Source of the DNA: Saccharicrinis sp050589685
GTDB taxonomy: Bacteria > Bacteroidota > Bacteroidia > Bacteroidales > Marinilabiliaceae
Length of the DNA: 64,000 nt
Assembly: GCF_050589685.1 (NCBI RefSeq)
Contig: NZ_JBNGOS010000010.1
Span: forward strand, 62,001 to 126,000
Direction of reading: 5' to 3'
A program made the translations under genes and the position numbers. Positions within the stretch are counted from its first letter, which is position 1, and every line of letters starts with the position of its first letter. Below the pieces are notes generated by a model. That model was not told the DNA's origin, made no database searches, and worked only from the letters and a program-made list of their open reading frames with translations. This document shows positions 17,319-26,242 of this stretch, piece after piece.

Positions 17319-19883
17319 ATGGCTGAAGGAGAGAAAATAATAAAGATAAATATTGAGGAAGAAATGAAATCGGCCTACATCGATTATTCGATGTCGGTGA
17401 TTGTTTCCAGGGCATTGCCTGATGTTAGGGACGGCTTTAAACCGGTACATAGGCGTGTTCTTTATGGAATGAGCGATTTAGGAGTTACTTCCACCAAGCC
17501 ATATAAGAAATCAGCGAGAATTGTAGGGGAGGTGCTGGGTAAGTACCACCCACACGGTGATTCATCGGTTTATCTTGCGATGGTGCGTATGGCACAGGAT
17601 TGGTCGTTGCGTTACCCGCTGGTCGATGGACAAGGGAACTTTGGTTCCGTAGATGGCGACAGCCCTGCCGCAATGCGTTATACCGAGGCTCGCTTGAATA
17701 AAATAGCGGAAGAAACGCTGGTTGACATTGACAAGAGAACCGTCGATTTTCAGTTGAACTTTGACGACTCTATGAAGGAACCCACAGTTTTACCTACCAG
17801 GATACCCAACCTATTGGTAAACGGTGCTTCCGGTATTGCGGTTGGTATGGCCACCAATATGCCACCACATAACTTAACGGAGATCATCAATGCTACAATT
17901 GCCTATATCGAGAACAATGATATAGATATTGATGGATTACTGGAGTATGTAAAAGCTCCTGATTTTCCAACGGGAGGTATTATTTACGGTTATAAAGGGG
18001 TAAAAGACGCTTTTGAAACGGGCAGAGGCAAAGTAGTCGTGCGTGCCAAGGCAGAAGTTGAAACCGATAAGAACGGAAGGGACAAGATTGTTATTACCGA
18101 GATTCCCTATTTGGTAAACAAAGCTGAACTGATTATTAAAATTGCCGACCTTGTCAACGAGAAGAAAATCGACGGTATTTCAAATGTGAACGATGAGTCG
18201 GACAGGGAAGGTATGCGTATCGTGGTCGATTTAAAACGCGATGCCATTGCCAACGTAGTTTTAAATAACCTATATAAATTAACTGCATTACAGTCGTCGT
18301 TTAGTGTTAATAATATTGCGCTGGTAAAAGGCCGTCCGCAAATGCTTAACCTAAAAAGTTTGATCAGTAATTTTGTGGAGCACCGTCACGACGTGGTTAC
18401 ACGCCGTACCCAATATGAGTTGGAGCAGGCAGAAAAACGTGCCCATATCCTTGAAGGACTTATTGTTGCCAGTGACAATATCGACGAGGTAATCAAGATA
18501 ATCAGAGGTGCATCCAGTCCGGATGAAGCACGCGAGAAACTGATTGAGCGCTTTGAGCTTTCAGATATCCAGGCTCGGGCAATTGTAGACATGCGCCTGC
18601 GCCAGCTGACAGGACTGGAACAAGATAAGTTACGTAGCGAATATGAAGACCTGTTAAAGGAAATTGCGGACTTAAAAGAAATCTTGGAGAACGAACCTCG
18701 CAGAATGCAAATTATCACCGATGAATTAATCGAAATCAGGGATAAATACGGTGACGAGAGAAAAACAGAAATTGTATACTCATCAGAAGAATTCAATCCT
18801 GAAGATTTTTATGCCGATGATGAAATGGTAATTACTATTTCATATATGGGTTATATCAAAAGAACGCCTCTTGCGGAATTTAGAACCCAAACAAGAGGGG
18901 GAGTAGGTTCTAAAGGAAGTACCACACGCGACGAGGACTTTATCGAGCACCTGTATCCTGCTACCATGCACAATACCATGTTGTTTTTTACAGCAAAAGG
19001 ACGTTGTTTCTGGTTAAAGGTGTATGAGATTCCAGAAGGTGCCAAAAATACCAAGGGTAGAGCTATTCAAAATTTGTTGAATATTGAACCGGATGACAAG
19101 GTTAAAGCATTTATTAAAGTAAAAAAATTAAACGATCAAGATTATATCAACAGCCATTATATTATAATGGGTACCAAAAAGGGTATTATCAAGAAATCAT
19201 TATTGGCGGATTATTCCCGTCCACGTGTAAATGGAGTAAACGCCATTACCATTAAAGAAGATGATGAACTGATCCAAGCCAGATTAACGCATGGCGAAGC
19301 GGAAGTTTTGATGGCCACGCGATCGGGTAGAGCTATCCGATTTAACGAGTCCAAGGTAAGAAGCATTGGCCGTACTGGATTAGGCGTTAGAGGTATAGCG
19401 TTAGATACAAGTAAAGACGAAGTGGTTGGCATGATATGTGTAAAAGATATAGAGCAAGAGGATGTACTTGTGGTATCTGAAAACGGGTTTGGTAAAAGAT
19501 CTAAAATTGAAGATTACCGAATAACCAACCGCGGTGGTAAAGGTGTGAAAACCATGAAGATTACCGACAAAACAGGTGCACTCATATCCATCAAAAATGT
19601 GACCGACGACAATGACTTGATGATTATCAACAAATCGGGTATTACCATTCGTTTGGCCTTATCGGAATTAAGAACCACCGGAAGGGCCACTCAGGGAGTC
19701 AAGGTAATCAATCTAAGGAACAGTGACCAGATCGCTTCCGTTGCAAAAGTTTCGGCTTTTAAAGAGGAAGAGATTCAAGCGGCAAAGGAGGATGGAGAAA
19801 ATACCGAAGGAGAAAAAGGAAATCCATTGAACGAAAAAACAGATAATAACAACGACGAAACAATTAACAACGATCAAGAATAA
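17319..19883 (+). CDS. gyrA: DNA gyrase subunit A
   Basis: An 854-residue type IIA topoisomerase subunit. The catalytic Tyr is Y121 in AAMRYTEARL, and the quinolone region is HPHGDSSVYLAMVRMAQ (about residues 77-93). The C-terminal beta-pinwheel carries a GyrA box variant QTRGGVGSKG and a second RGGKGVK, which support GyrA over ParC. It forms the DNA breakage-reunion part of gyrase with GyrB and introduces negative supercoils. The residue aligned with E. coli Asp87 is Leu86, while the Ser83 equivalent (Ser82) is kept. A long acidic, Asn-rich tail (ENTEGEKGN onward) ends the protein. The next gene has its own -7 box within 10 bp of the gyrA stop. Confidence 0.96.
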   Translation: MAEGEKIIKINIEEEMKSAYIDYSMSVIVSRALPDVRDGFKPVHRRVLYGMSDLGVTSTKPYKKSARIVGEVLGKYHPHGDSSVYLAMVRMAQDWSLRYPLVDGQGNFGSVDGDSPAAMRYTEARLNKIAEETLVDIDKRTVDFQLNFDDSMKEPTVLPTRIPNLLVNGASGIAVGMATNMPPHNLTEIINATIAYIENNDIDIDGLLEYVKAPDFPTGGIIYGYKGVKDAFETGRGKVVVRAKAEVETDKNGRDKIVITEIPYLVNKAELIIKIADLVNEKKIDGISNVNDESDREGMRIVVDLKRDAIANVVLNNLYKLTALQSSFSVNNIALVKGRPQMLNLKSLISNFVEHRHDVVTRRTQYELEQAEKRAHILEGLIVASDNIDEVIKIIRGASSPDEAREKLIERFELSDIQARAIVDMRLRQLTGLEQDKLRSEYEDLLKEIADLKEILENEPRRMQIITDELIEIRDKYGDERKTEIVYSSEEFNPEDFYADDEMVITISYMGYIKRTPLAEFRTQTRGGVGSKGSTTRDEDFIEHLYPATMHNTMLFFTAKGRCFWLKVYEIPEGAKNTKGRAIQNLLNIEPDDKVKAFIKVKKLNDQDYINSHYIIMGTKKGIIKKSLLADYSRPRVNGVNAITIKEDDELIQARLTHGEAEVLMATRSGRAIRFNESKVRSIGRTGLGVRGIALDTSKDEVVGMICVKDIEQEDVLVVSENGFGKRSKIEDYRITNRGGKGVKTMKITDKTGALISIKNVTDDNDLMIINKSGITIRLALSELRTTGRATQGVKVINLRNSDQIASVAKVSAFKEEEIQAAKEDGENTEGEKGNPLNEKTDNNNDETINNDQE

Positions 19884-19891
19884 AAAAATAT

Positions 19892-19899
19892 TATTTTTG
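19892..19899 (+). promoter_or_regulatory. -7 box before the secreted TPR protein
   Basis: TATTTTTG is a perfect TAnnTTTG box 30 bp before the ATG at 19929. It makes a GTG start at 19902 unlikely because that would lie at the transcript start. Confidence 0.45.
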
Positions 19900-19928
19900 A
19901 GGTGAAAATCCACACAAAAAAAATTAAT

Positions 19929-21095
19929 ATGATGAAAAAGACAGTTTTATTTTTAGCAGCTGTGCTAACCTTTTCTGCGGCTATTGCGCAAACTGGAAAA
20001 ATTACCACGGCTACAACCTTGCTGGATCAAGGTGATGCGGTTAAAGCGAAAGAGGCCATTGATGCAGCGATGGCACATGAAAAAAGTATGAACAATCCTA
20101 AAACGTATATCGTTGCAGCAAAAGTTTATACAAAATTGGCTCAGAACGGAAAAGATGATCAAGGAATCATAAAAGCTTATGAGTATTATCAAAAGGCTAT
20201 CGAATTGGACAAAAAAGGAGATGCTAAGGGTAAGAAAATTGGTAAGTATAAAAAAGAAATCGGTCAGGCTTTATTGTTCTTTGGAAACCAATTGACTAAC
20301 GCAGGTGTTGAGGCGTTTAACAAGGAAGACTTCGCTACGGCAGTTACTGCTTTTGACGGCCTATTAAAGTTAAACCAGAACGAATATCTGGTAGAGTTAC
20401 AAGGTGAAAAAATAGATACTGCTATCATCTTCAACACAGCCTTGGCCGCCTATAACGGCAAAAACTGGCCAATGGCAGAAAAGTATTTCGATAAAGCAAT
20501 ATCTGTAAAATACGGTGGAGGCGATGCTATTTTGTTGGTGCACCAGATGTATGCCGAGAAAGGTGACTCAGTAAAAATGGGAGCTAACTTGATCAGAGGT
20601 TTCGAGACTTATCCTGAAGACGAGAGGATTTTGACGCAATTGATCAACTTTTACCTTGAAACGAATCAAAACGATAAGGCTTTAGATTACTTAAACAAAG
20701 CGATTGAAAGTGACGAGAATAATCCATCATTCTATTATGCAAGAGCTGTATTGAATGATAACAGCAAGAATTTTGATGCTGCATTAGCTGACTACAAGAA
20801 ATGCTTGGAGATTGATTCAGAATATTTTAATGCGCTATATAACCTTGGAGTAATGTACTTTAACAAAGGTGTGGAGCAAATGAACGACGCTAATTCGGAA
20901 ACAGACTTTAAAAAGTTTGAGACTAAGAAAGCCATAGCAGAGGCAACATTTAAAGAGTCGTTACCTTACTTCGAAAGAGCAACGGAAATCAAACCTGAAG
21001 AGGCTGCAGTATTGGAAAGCCTTAAGACTTTATACTATCGTTTCGAGATGAATGAGAAGTATAATGAAGTAAATGAAAAACTTAAGACTTTATAA
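19929..21095 (+). CDS. Secreted tetratricopeptide-repeat protein
   Basis: Start chosen at MMKKTVLFLAAVLTFSAAIAQ, a clean signal peptide. A longer frame from GTG 19902 adds ten polar residues in front of it and would begin next to the -7 box. The mature protein is helical with several TPRs: early (TATTLLDQGDAVKAKEAID), middle (AALAAYNGKNWPMAEKYFDKAI) and late (LDYLNKAIESDENNPSFYYARAVLNDNSKNFDAALADYKKCLEID). It has no enzyme domain and probably acts as a periplasmic scaffold. It directly follows gyrA and ends at a strong terminator, so it may be partly co-transcribed with gyrA, but no functional link is known. Confidence 0.88.
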   Translation: MMKKTVLFLAAVLTFSAAIAQTGKITTATTLLDQGDAVKAKEAIDAAMAHEKSMNNPKTYIVAAKVYTKLAQNGKDDQGIIKAYEYYQKAIELDKKGDAKGKKIGKYKKEIGQALLFFGNQLTNAGVEAFNKEDFATAVTAFDGLLKLNQNEYLVELQGEKIDTAIIFNTALAAYNGKNWPMAEKYFDKAISVKYGGGDAILLVHQMYAEKGDSVKMGANLIRGFETYPEDERILTQLINFYLETNQNDKALDYLNKAIESDENNPSFYYARAVLNDNSKNFDAALADYKKCLEIDSEYFNALYNLGVMYFNKGVEQMNDANSETDFKKFETKKAIAEATFKESLPYFERATEIKPEEAAVLESLKTLYYRFEMNEKYNEVNEKLKTL

Positions 21096-21111
21096 GAAGG
21101 GAATTAGTTAG

Positions 21112-21143
21112 ATATCCGGGTCGGTTGGCCCGGATATTTTTAT
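21112..21143 (+). terminator. Terminator of the TPR gene
   Basis: ATATCCGGG (21112-21120) and CCCGGATAT (21129-21137) form a perfect 9-bp stem with an 8-base loop, followed by a T-rich tail. Confidence 0.88.
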
Positions 21144-21186
21144 ATATATTAAAATAACATAATATCAACTATAAGACAAGCATACC

Positions 21187-21216
21187 TTAAAAAAAAGCAT
21201 CTGACATAAGATGCTT
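21187..21216 (-). terminator. Terminator of the globin gene
   Basis: AAGCATCT (21195-21202) and AGATGCTT (21209-21216) pair around six bases. On the minus strand the stem is followed by a run of T (plus-strand A from about 21189). Confidence 0.8.
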
Positions 21217-21224
21217 AAAATATA

Positions 21225-21707
21225 TTATTTCGGAATACGGAAACCTATTTTGAACTGAGGTTCATCGTGTTGATTCACCATCCAGTTCGAAAACTCGTCA
21301 AGCCAACGCCAAAACGACAAGATTAAATCATCGGGTACATTTTCTATGCGCGATAAAACTTGCCTGTAGCAATTAAGCCACTCAATACGTGTTTTAGGTG
21401 TTATTTTAAACGGCAAATGTCTGTTGGCCAACATGGGATTTCCCCGTGTCATTTTATAGTATTCAGGGCCGCCTAGACGCTGCACGAAAAAATCTGCCGA
21501 ACGTTTTTTGGCACCTTCAAGCAGCTCTCCCTTTGGTGGAAAAATATCTTTGATCTCACTTTTCACCAATAGTTCGTAATGGTCGTTGATCATTTTGCGT
21601 ACACCTTCCTCTTTTAGATATTCGTATATACGTATATCCGGTTTAAAGTTAGTACGTCTTTCTCCAAAAGGTAATTCTGTAATCTTAAATTCTGAAATAT
21701 CTACCAT
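21225..21707 (-). CDS. Truncated (bacterial-like) globin
   Basis: A 160-residue protein with the truncated-haemoglobin pattern (PF01152): FFVQRLGGPEYYKMTRG, then NRHLPFKITPKTRIEWLNCYRQVL, where the His of RHLPF is the expected proximal haem ligand. About 35 extra N-terminal residues precede the globin fold. The family binds O2 or NO through haem in the cytoplasm; in Bacteroidota the role is usually inferred as NO or oxygen handling. Here a 2-on-2 globin of group II or III type is most likely. It is a single gene with its own terminator, upstream of nothing related. Confidence 0.85.
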   Translation of the reverse strand: MVDISEFKITELPFGERRTNFKPDIRIYEYLKEEGVRKMINDHYELLVKSEIKDIFPPKGELLEGAKKRSADFFVQRLGGPEYYKMTRGNPMLANRHLPFKITPKTRIEWLNCYRQVLSRIENVPDDLILSFWRWLDEFSNWMVNQHDEPQFKIGFRIPK

Positions 21708-21784
21708 ATCACCCTATTTAACCTAATGTACGCCATTAAAATGCATTTTTTGATGCAATATTAACATCAGGTCAATACAAATGT

Positions 21785-23107
21785 TTAGAAAATAATAGTT
21801 TTACGTTGTGGTTTTTCCTTGTTTCTAAGATCAAACAAGTTGTAATCGGGCCATTCGTCCACTTTGGCCAAAGTACGGTCCATCATCCACTTTACATCGT
21901 TCGCAAATTCAGGACCTTTCCAGGAATTGGTATTGAACACGATGGCATATGACAAACCATCGTCCTGGCGAACAACCAATGCAGATGTTCCGGCCAGCGT
22001 ACCTGTCCTGTACCAATAATGTTTTCTGACCCCGCGCCATCCCAGCGGGCTTCCACCTAAAAGTTCGGTAGAGCTCATTTCGTGAATGCTATTGCTAGAG
22101 AGTATATCGTTCGGGGTATCGAATCCATCGATGGCAACTACCAATCTCAACAAATCGGTTGTCGAGGCTATCCAACCGCCGGCAGCCCCCAAGGTTTTTA
22201 TATCGTTGCCTCCATAACTTCTGGGCACCATATTTTTGCTCCCCATATGGTCGTCTACCAAATAAGCATCGTCCGGCTCATAATATTTAACTTCCAGGTC
22301 AAAACGTTCCCAAGGATAGCTCCCGCCAATCTGCATATCGAAAATTTCCAAAGGATACAACACGTTGGTTTTTACATAAAGTTCGTAATCCATTCCTGAA
22401 GCCTTTTCTATCACTTCTTCAAGAATGGCATAGCCCAAGTTGCTGTAAGAAGACATTGTCCCTGGCGGATAATGCAAGCGCTTAGTCAACATAAAACGAA
22501 TAATATCCTCTTTCTCAACCGGGTAATCGACCTTCATTTTTTTTGCGATTACATTTGGGATAAACATCGGATCCCCGTACCTGTTGGTAAAACCGGCAGA
22601 GTGATTAAGTAACTGTTTTACAGTTATTCTTTCCACTTTTCGGTCCCTATAGCCCAAGAAAATAGAGTCGTTTAAAATACCGTCTTTTCCAAACACTTTA
22701 CTATCCAATGTTAAATTTCCGTTTTCAACCAGTTTCATCACCGCCACGGCAGTAACCAATTTGGAAACACTGGCGATCCTGAACAGGTTATATGGTTGTA
22801 CCTGAATGGATTTTTCCTTGTCGGCATAACCGTATCCCTTGGTAAACACAAGCTTACCATCTTTCACCACCGACACGGAGGCGCCGGCCAAATGATTTCT
22901 TCTGAGAAAGCGGTTTATATTGTAATCGATAACCTCGAATTTCTCCTGATCGGAAAAAGCGTTGGAAATTCTATGTGAAGCAACAGAAGGTGCTGGTGGA
23001 ACAAAGTCCCCACCAAAAGAATCGCCAGAATTGAAAAAAGTTAGGTTCGCGACACTTAGCGAAATAACCCCCAACAATGCGATGCTTGCTTTATATATAA
23101 ATGTCAT
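21785..23107 (-). CDS. Secreted serine hydrolase of the beta-lactamase/class C fold
   Basis: An N-terminal signal or anchor (IYKASIALLGVISLSVANL) leads into a PF00144 domain. The nucleophile motif is SVSK in LFRIASVSKLVTAVAVMKL. The Tyr motif is YSNLGYAILEEVIEKASG, and the third motif is RTG in HYWYRTGTLAG. This family covers esterases, D-Ala-D-Ala peptidases and class C-like enzymes, so a beta-lactamase activity cannot be assumed. It should act in the periplasm or on the surface. It sits alone between the globin and the thioredoxin-fold genes, with more than 75 bp on both sides. Confidence 0.88.
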   Translation of the reverse strand: MTFIYKASIALLGVISLSVANLTFFNSGDSFGGDFVPPAPSVASHRISNAFSDQEKFEVIDYNINRFLRRNHLAGASVSVVKDGKLVFTKGYGYADKEKSIQVQPYNLFRIASVSKLVTAVAVMKLVENGNLTLDSKVFGKDGILNDSIFLGYRDRKVERITVKQLLNHSAGFTNRYGDPMFIPNVIAKKMKVDYPVEKEDIIRFMLTKRLHYPPGTMSSYSNLGYAILEEVIEKASGMDYELYVKTNVLYPLEIFDMQIGGSYPWERFDLEVKYYEPDDAYLVDDHMGSKNMVPRSYGGNDIKTLGAAGGWIASTTDLLRLVVAIDGFDTPNDILSSNSIHEMSSTELLGGSPLGWRGVRKHYWYRTGTLAGTSALVVRQDDGLSYAIVFNTNSWKGPEFANDVKWMMDRTLAKVDEWPDYNLFDLRNKEKPQRKTIIF

Positions 23108-23256
23108 CTAATATTCACTTTAATGTTGGTAAAAATAGGTAAAAGCAATTTAAACCACAAAATATCAATGCTTAAACATTACCAACCTCTATTAAATACG
23201 TCTATATACGCATAAAAGTCAAAAAGGTTATTTCAACTGGCAGCATAACAGGTGTT

Positions 23257-23293
23257 TAAGGCTTCAAGTAGTAATTTACCACTTAAAGCCTTA
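23257..23293 (-). terminator. Hairpin after the redoxin gene
   Basis: TAAGGCTTCAAGT (23257-23269) pairs with ACTTAAAGCCTTA (23281-23293) with one C/A mismatch. It lies 14 bp past the stop on the minus strand. There is no strong T-run, so termination is likely but not certain. Confidence 0.6.
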
Positions 23294-23306
23294 CCTGAAA
23301 AAATGT

Positions 23307-23897
23307 TCAATAAGGTTTGATGCTACATCCTATTGCCTTGGTATTCTTTACTTTGGGCTCCTTACCGGCAAGCAAAGCATCAATAGCCTGTGCCAGATAT
23401 TTCTCCTTAACCCGCGAGGCATCCCTTGGAGAATCGTCTATTGCACCGATATAACTTACCTTAAACTTACCAGACGCGTTTTTAAGCAAATAAATATGCG
23501 GAGTTTTGGTGGCGCCATATTTGGCATATAATCCTTCGTCATCCACCAGGTACGGAAAAGTAAACCCTTTGTCCTTAGCCCTGATTATCATATTTTCGAA
23601 GGAATCATCCTCGAATTCCTCTGGATTGTTGGGATTGATGGCAACAACCGGGAATCCTTTTGCTTTATATTCCTTGTCCAATGCTATAATCCTGTCTTCG
23701 TACAACTTGGCATAAGGACAATGGTTACAGGTAAAAATTAACACGACACCCTTTTGGGAATTATATTGGTCCAGGGACACAGCTTTGTTATCGGTACTTT
23801 TCAGTTTAAAACCCGGTGCTACATCGCCAATGTTCAGCTGTGCTTGTGCGGTAAGCACAGCTAATGCAAAAATTGCGGATAATGCTAGTTTTTTCAT
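23307..23897 (-). CDS. Secreted thioredoxin-fold AhpC/TSA-type protein
   Basis: A signal peptide (MKKLALSAIFALAVLTAQAQ) precedes a redoxin domain. VVLIFTCNHCPYAKLYEDRI carries the redox motif CNHC, close to the CxxC of the Bacteroidota 'thioredoxin family' proteins with TCNHCP. The rest (LDKEYKAKGFPVVAINPNNPEE, DDEGLYAKYGATKTPHIYLL with its cis-Pro before H) fits the fold. It likely reduces or oxidises disulfides in the periplasm. The partner is unknown. It is followed upstream on the same strand by a TlpA-like gene 76 bp away, so the two could share a transcript with the DUF4105 gene. Confidence 0.88.
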   Translation of the reverse strand: MKKLALSAIFALAVLTAQAQLNIGDVAPGFKLKSTDNKAVSLDQYNSQKGVVLIFTCNHCPYAKLYEDRIIALDKEYKAKGFPVVAINPNNPEEFEDDSFENMIIRAKDKGFTFPYLVDDEGLYAKYGATKTPHIYLLKNASGKFKVSYIGAIDDSPRDASRVKEKYLAQAIDALLAGKEPKVKNTKAIGCSIKPY

Positions 23898-23972
23898 GTA
23901 TATTGCTTTTTGTTAGTAAAAAAATCTTTCCTTCAACAATGGAATGTGGAAAGAGAACTAGCATAGAAACAC

Positions 23973-24482
23973 TCAAAGCAATAAAGAGTTCAATGTGTTT
24001 TCAATGAATTCCGGACTAACCTGTCCCTCGTGGAAAATGGTTTTGTTTTTATAAATAAACAAACAAGCGGGAATGCCGCCGCTCCATTGGTCGTCTATTT
24101 TTGGAATCCAATCGTTGGGATTTCTCTCGTCCAAAACAACAACTTCGCTGAGAATCGCGCGCTTCTTAATAAAAGGAACCAGCTTGCTTTCAATTTTCTC
24201 CGGAAAGTCAAGGCTTACCAACAGCACTTTAACGGGTACTTCCTTTTGCATGGTGGCAATACTTTCAATAACAGGCATTTCTTCAACACATGGCTTGCAC
24301 CATGTTGCCCAAAAGTTGACGACCAATATGGAATCCCGGCCAACCAAATCAATTCTTTCGTTCAGTTGCTTGAAGTCAATCACTTTAGGGACGTTATTTT
24401 GCGAAAATGCACAGGATACCACTGTAACCCAAAATAAAACCACAAGTACCCCAAGTTTTTTCTTTTTTCCATCATTTTCCAT
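23973..24482 (-). CDS. TlpA-like periplasmic thiol-disulfide oxidoreductase
   Basis: 169 residues: a membrane anchor or signal (LGVLVVLFWVTVVSCAFSQ) and a thioredoxin domain with WATWCKPCVEEMPVIE, the CxPC motif and Met/Pro that mark TlpA/ResA-like reductases. A Gly-Gly-Ile-Pro (SGGIPACLFIY) supplies the cis-Pro loop. It should act as a reductase in the periplasm. It starts 2 bp after the stop of the DUF4105 gene, so the two are surely one operon. This suggests that it maintains a Cys of that protein or its substrates. Confidence 0.9.
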   Translation of the reverse strand: MENDGKKKKLGVLVVLFWVTVVSCAFSQNNVPKVIDFKQLNERIDLVGRDSILVVNFWATWCKPCVEEMPVIESIATMQKEVPVKVLLVSLDFPEKIESKLVPFIKKRAILSEVVVLDERNPNDWIPKIDDQWSGGIPACLFIYKNKTIFHEGQVSPEFIENTLNSLLL

Positions 24483-24484
24483 AC

Positions 24485-25657
24485 CTAAATAAATTTTGTA
24501 TTCGCGTTAAGTTTTGTGTACAACCGAAACACTAACAACAAAGCCAAGGGAATTGTTGCCAACGGAAAAGATTGGGGTATGTATTTCCACCCTAACAAGA
24601 AGATCGTCAAACAGGCCAAATTAAAGTATATCAAACACATGGAAATCTTTGAATCCAACTTCGAAAACGCCAGGTAGACAAACGTAGGAACAGCCCAAAG
24701 TATATTCAGGTTATTCGCAGGCACACTATGGTCGGTAAAGAGCCACAGATATGCCATGAGCATGCCCACCAATCCGCTTATTAAAAACAAAAAACGATCA
24801 AAATAGATCAGCGAATTACCTTGCATTACAATGCTTAAAACTAACACTGACAGTAAGAACGCCCAGCATACCCGTACGGGACTTAAAACAGTCTTTTTTT
24901 GGCTTCTTGAAGCATCCAGATCCAACAGTAGATGTTTTTCGCCGACCAAAGCGCTAACCCCGCTGCCTTTACTAATCGTAGCACGATCGAAAGCTTCCAT
25001 TAAAAAATCAGGTAGATAAGTCGACTCTCTTAGGGAAGCCTTTTTATCGGCAGGCAATCCCAGTAACAGGTTTAAACCGGTTTCAATCCAAGGTGAATAA
25101 ACAAGGTAATGATGCAGATATTCCCTAAACGATAACTCCTTTGATTTTTCTGTTTCAAGGACAAGCTCACCTTTGATGTTATCTGCAACCATATCCACAA
25201 TACGCGTAGCACAATTATCGTAGAAAAAGTCGTATTTATACTTACGGTTTTCGGGACGGTAGTTGACCATCAAGGCATTAAATATGCTTTGCCTGTCTTC
25301 GAGCGGTAAGTTTAATATCTGCTCGGTAACGGTTCGGTTGTTCCTGAAATACTCGGGCAAAAAATGCTCGAATTTGCTTATGCTGAGGATGTAATTGAGT
25401 TTCCCGTTGGCAAATTTTAAGTAAAAATTAGGCGTGTTAAAATCAAAAGTACCATAGTTAAAAACCCAGTCGATATTGTTTTCAGCATCGCTAACCCGCA
25501 GGGCCGTATGCCCGAAAGCGGCATATAATTCGTCGCCCTGGGAACAGGTCAAGACAGATATTTTTGATTGCTGCGACAGTATTCTTTGGGCATCAATATT
25601 TAGCGCGATAAACGTCACAAATACGTACAGACATACAATTCTTGTCATCATATTCAA
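24485..25657 (-). CDS. DUF4105 / Lnb-type membrane protein
   Basis: A signal peptide is followed by a periplasmic DUF4105 domain (about residues 25-200), with AAFGHTALRVSDAENNIDWVFNYGTFDF and YDFFYDNCATRIVDMV. The His of FGHT and the Cys of DNCATR are the conserved pair of the family and look like a Cys-His active site. About five membrane spans close the C-terminus (from LLSVLVLSIVMQ on). From memory, DUF4105 (PF13387) members in Bacteroides have been shown to be the lipoprotein N-acyltransferase Lnb; other branches remain unassigned. That would place it in the maturation of the many lipoproteins here. Operonic with a TlpA-like reductase. Confidence 0.82.
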   Translation of the reverse strand: MNMMTRIVCLYVFVTFIALNIDAQRILSQQSKISVLTCSQGDELYAAFGHTALRVSDAENNIDWVFNYGTFDFNTPNFYLKFANGKLNYILSISKFEHFLPEYFRNNRTVTEQILNLPLEDRQSIFNALMVNYRPENRKYKYDFFYDNCATRIVDMVADNIKGELVLETEKSKELSFREYLHHYLVYSPWIETGLNLLLGLPADKKASLRESTYLPDFLMEAFDRATISKGSGVSALVGEKHLLLDLDASRSQKKTVLSPVRVCWAFLLSVLVLSIVMQGNSLIYFDRFLFLISGLVGMLMAYLWLFTDHSVPANNLNILWAVPTFVYLAFSKLDSKISMCLIYFNLACLTIFLLGWKYIPQSFPLATIPLALLLVFRLYTKLNANTKFI

Positions 25658-25700
25658 TTTGTCTCAAATATAGACAAATTGAATAGCTCAGGAAAAAAAA

Positions 25701-26051
25701 CTAAATATTAATGACAGTATACTTTAACCATGAATTTTTAAGGGCGAACACTTTGGGTACATTCCACTTAACGCGCAAGGTTGACGGCACCAGATGGAAT
25801 GTGTTTCCTGTATGCGCAGTTATTCCCTGAACCCGGTCAATGGCCTCTTTTATAGCTTTAATAGCAAGAACGATCTTAGTTTTTGTCCCACTCTCATGTA
25901 CTACCTCATTATTGGTTGAAACGTTTTTACCAGGATAAGTTTCTTCAACCCAGTAATATTCGGGATCGGCAAACAGGTTCATAAACCAATCTACACAAAA
26001 TTCGGCCCACTTAATAAGGACTTCTTCCATACTTAATTTTATTGCTATCAT
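25701..26051 (-). CDS. Small protein of unknown function, divergent from a frameshifted gene
   Basis: I do not recognise this 116-residue protein. It has no signal peptide or transmembrane segment. An amphipathic helix (EEVLIKWAEFCVDWFMNLF), a charged middle and a basic beta-rich end (STLRVKWNVPKVFALKNSWLKY) can be seen. An alternative start is the Met at residue 8. Its promoter shares TATCTTTG plus TTAATCGTCTTA with the divergent gene at 26243, which implies joint control. Length and composition are compatible with a regulator or a DNA- or nucleotide-binding helper, but nothing fixes it. Confidence 0.65.
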   Translation of the reverse strand: MIAIKLSMEEVLIKWAEFCVDWFMNLFADPEYYWVEETYPGKNVSTNNEVVHESGTKTKIVLAIKAIKEAIDRVQGITAHTGNTFHLVPSTLRVKWNVPKVFALKNSWLKYTVINI

Positions 26052-26063
26052 AACTTAATAATT

Positions 26064-26095
26064 TAAGACGATTAAAATTTCATCTCACAAAGATA
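26064..26095 (-). promoter_or_regulatory. Promoter of the 116-residue gene
   Basis: On the minus strand TATCTTTG (26095-26088) is a perfect -7 box, and 12 bp further on lies TTAATCGTCTTA (26075-26064). The same two elements occur in front of the gene at 26243. Confidence 0.65.
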
Positions 26096-26170
26096 AGAAC
26101 GCTATAAACTGATACATAGTTTTTTAAGCAGTTTAAGCTGTATGTAAGCTCAAATAAAGCCGAACCTAAC

Positions 26171-26211
26171 AGCTTAATTTAAACTTAATTATAAACTTAA
26201 TATTAACTTAA
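26171..26211 (+). repeat. Four AACTTAA-like repeats at 11-12 bp spacing
   Basis: AGCTTAAT (26171), AACTTAAT (26182), AACTTAAT (26194) and AACTTAA (26205) lie one helical turn apart, just upstream of the -7 box at 26218. This is the arrangement expected of a tandem activator site. Confidence 0.6.
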
Positions 26212-26217
26212 AAACCT

Positions 26218-26240
26218 TATCTTTGTACTTAATCGTCTTA
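26218..26240 (+). promoter_or_regulatory. Promoter of the frameshifted gene
   Basis: TATCTTTG (26218-26225) is a perfect -7 box; TTAATCGTCTTA (26229-26240) follows after 3 bp and ends 2 bp before the ATG. Confidence 0.7.
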
Positions 26241-26242
26241 TT

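Noticed and set aside
17319..19883. ParC instead of GyrA
   Set aside because: The C-terminal pinwheel has GyrA-box-like RGGVGSKG and RGGKGVK, and the full length is typical of GyrA.
23307..25657. The redoxin, TlpA-like and DUF4105 genes as a cytochrome c maturation set
   Set aside because: No haem lyase or CcdA-type genes are present, and DUF4105 is not part of that pathway.
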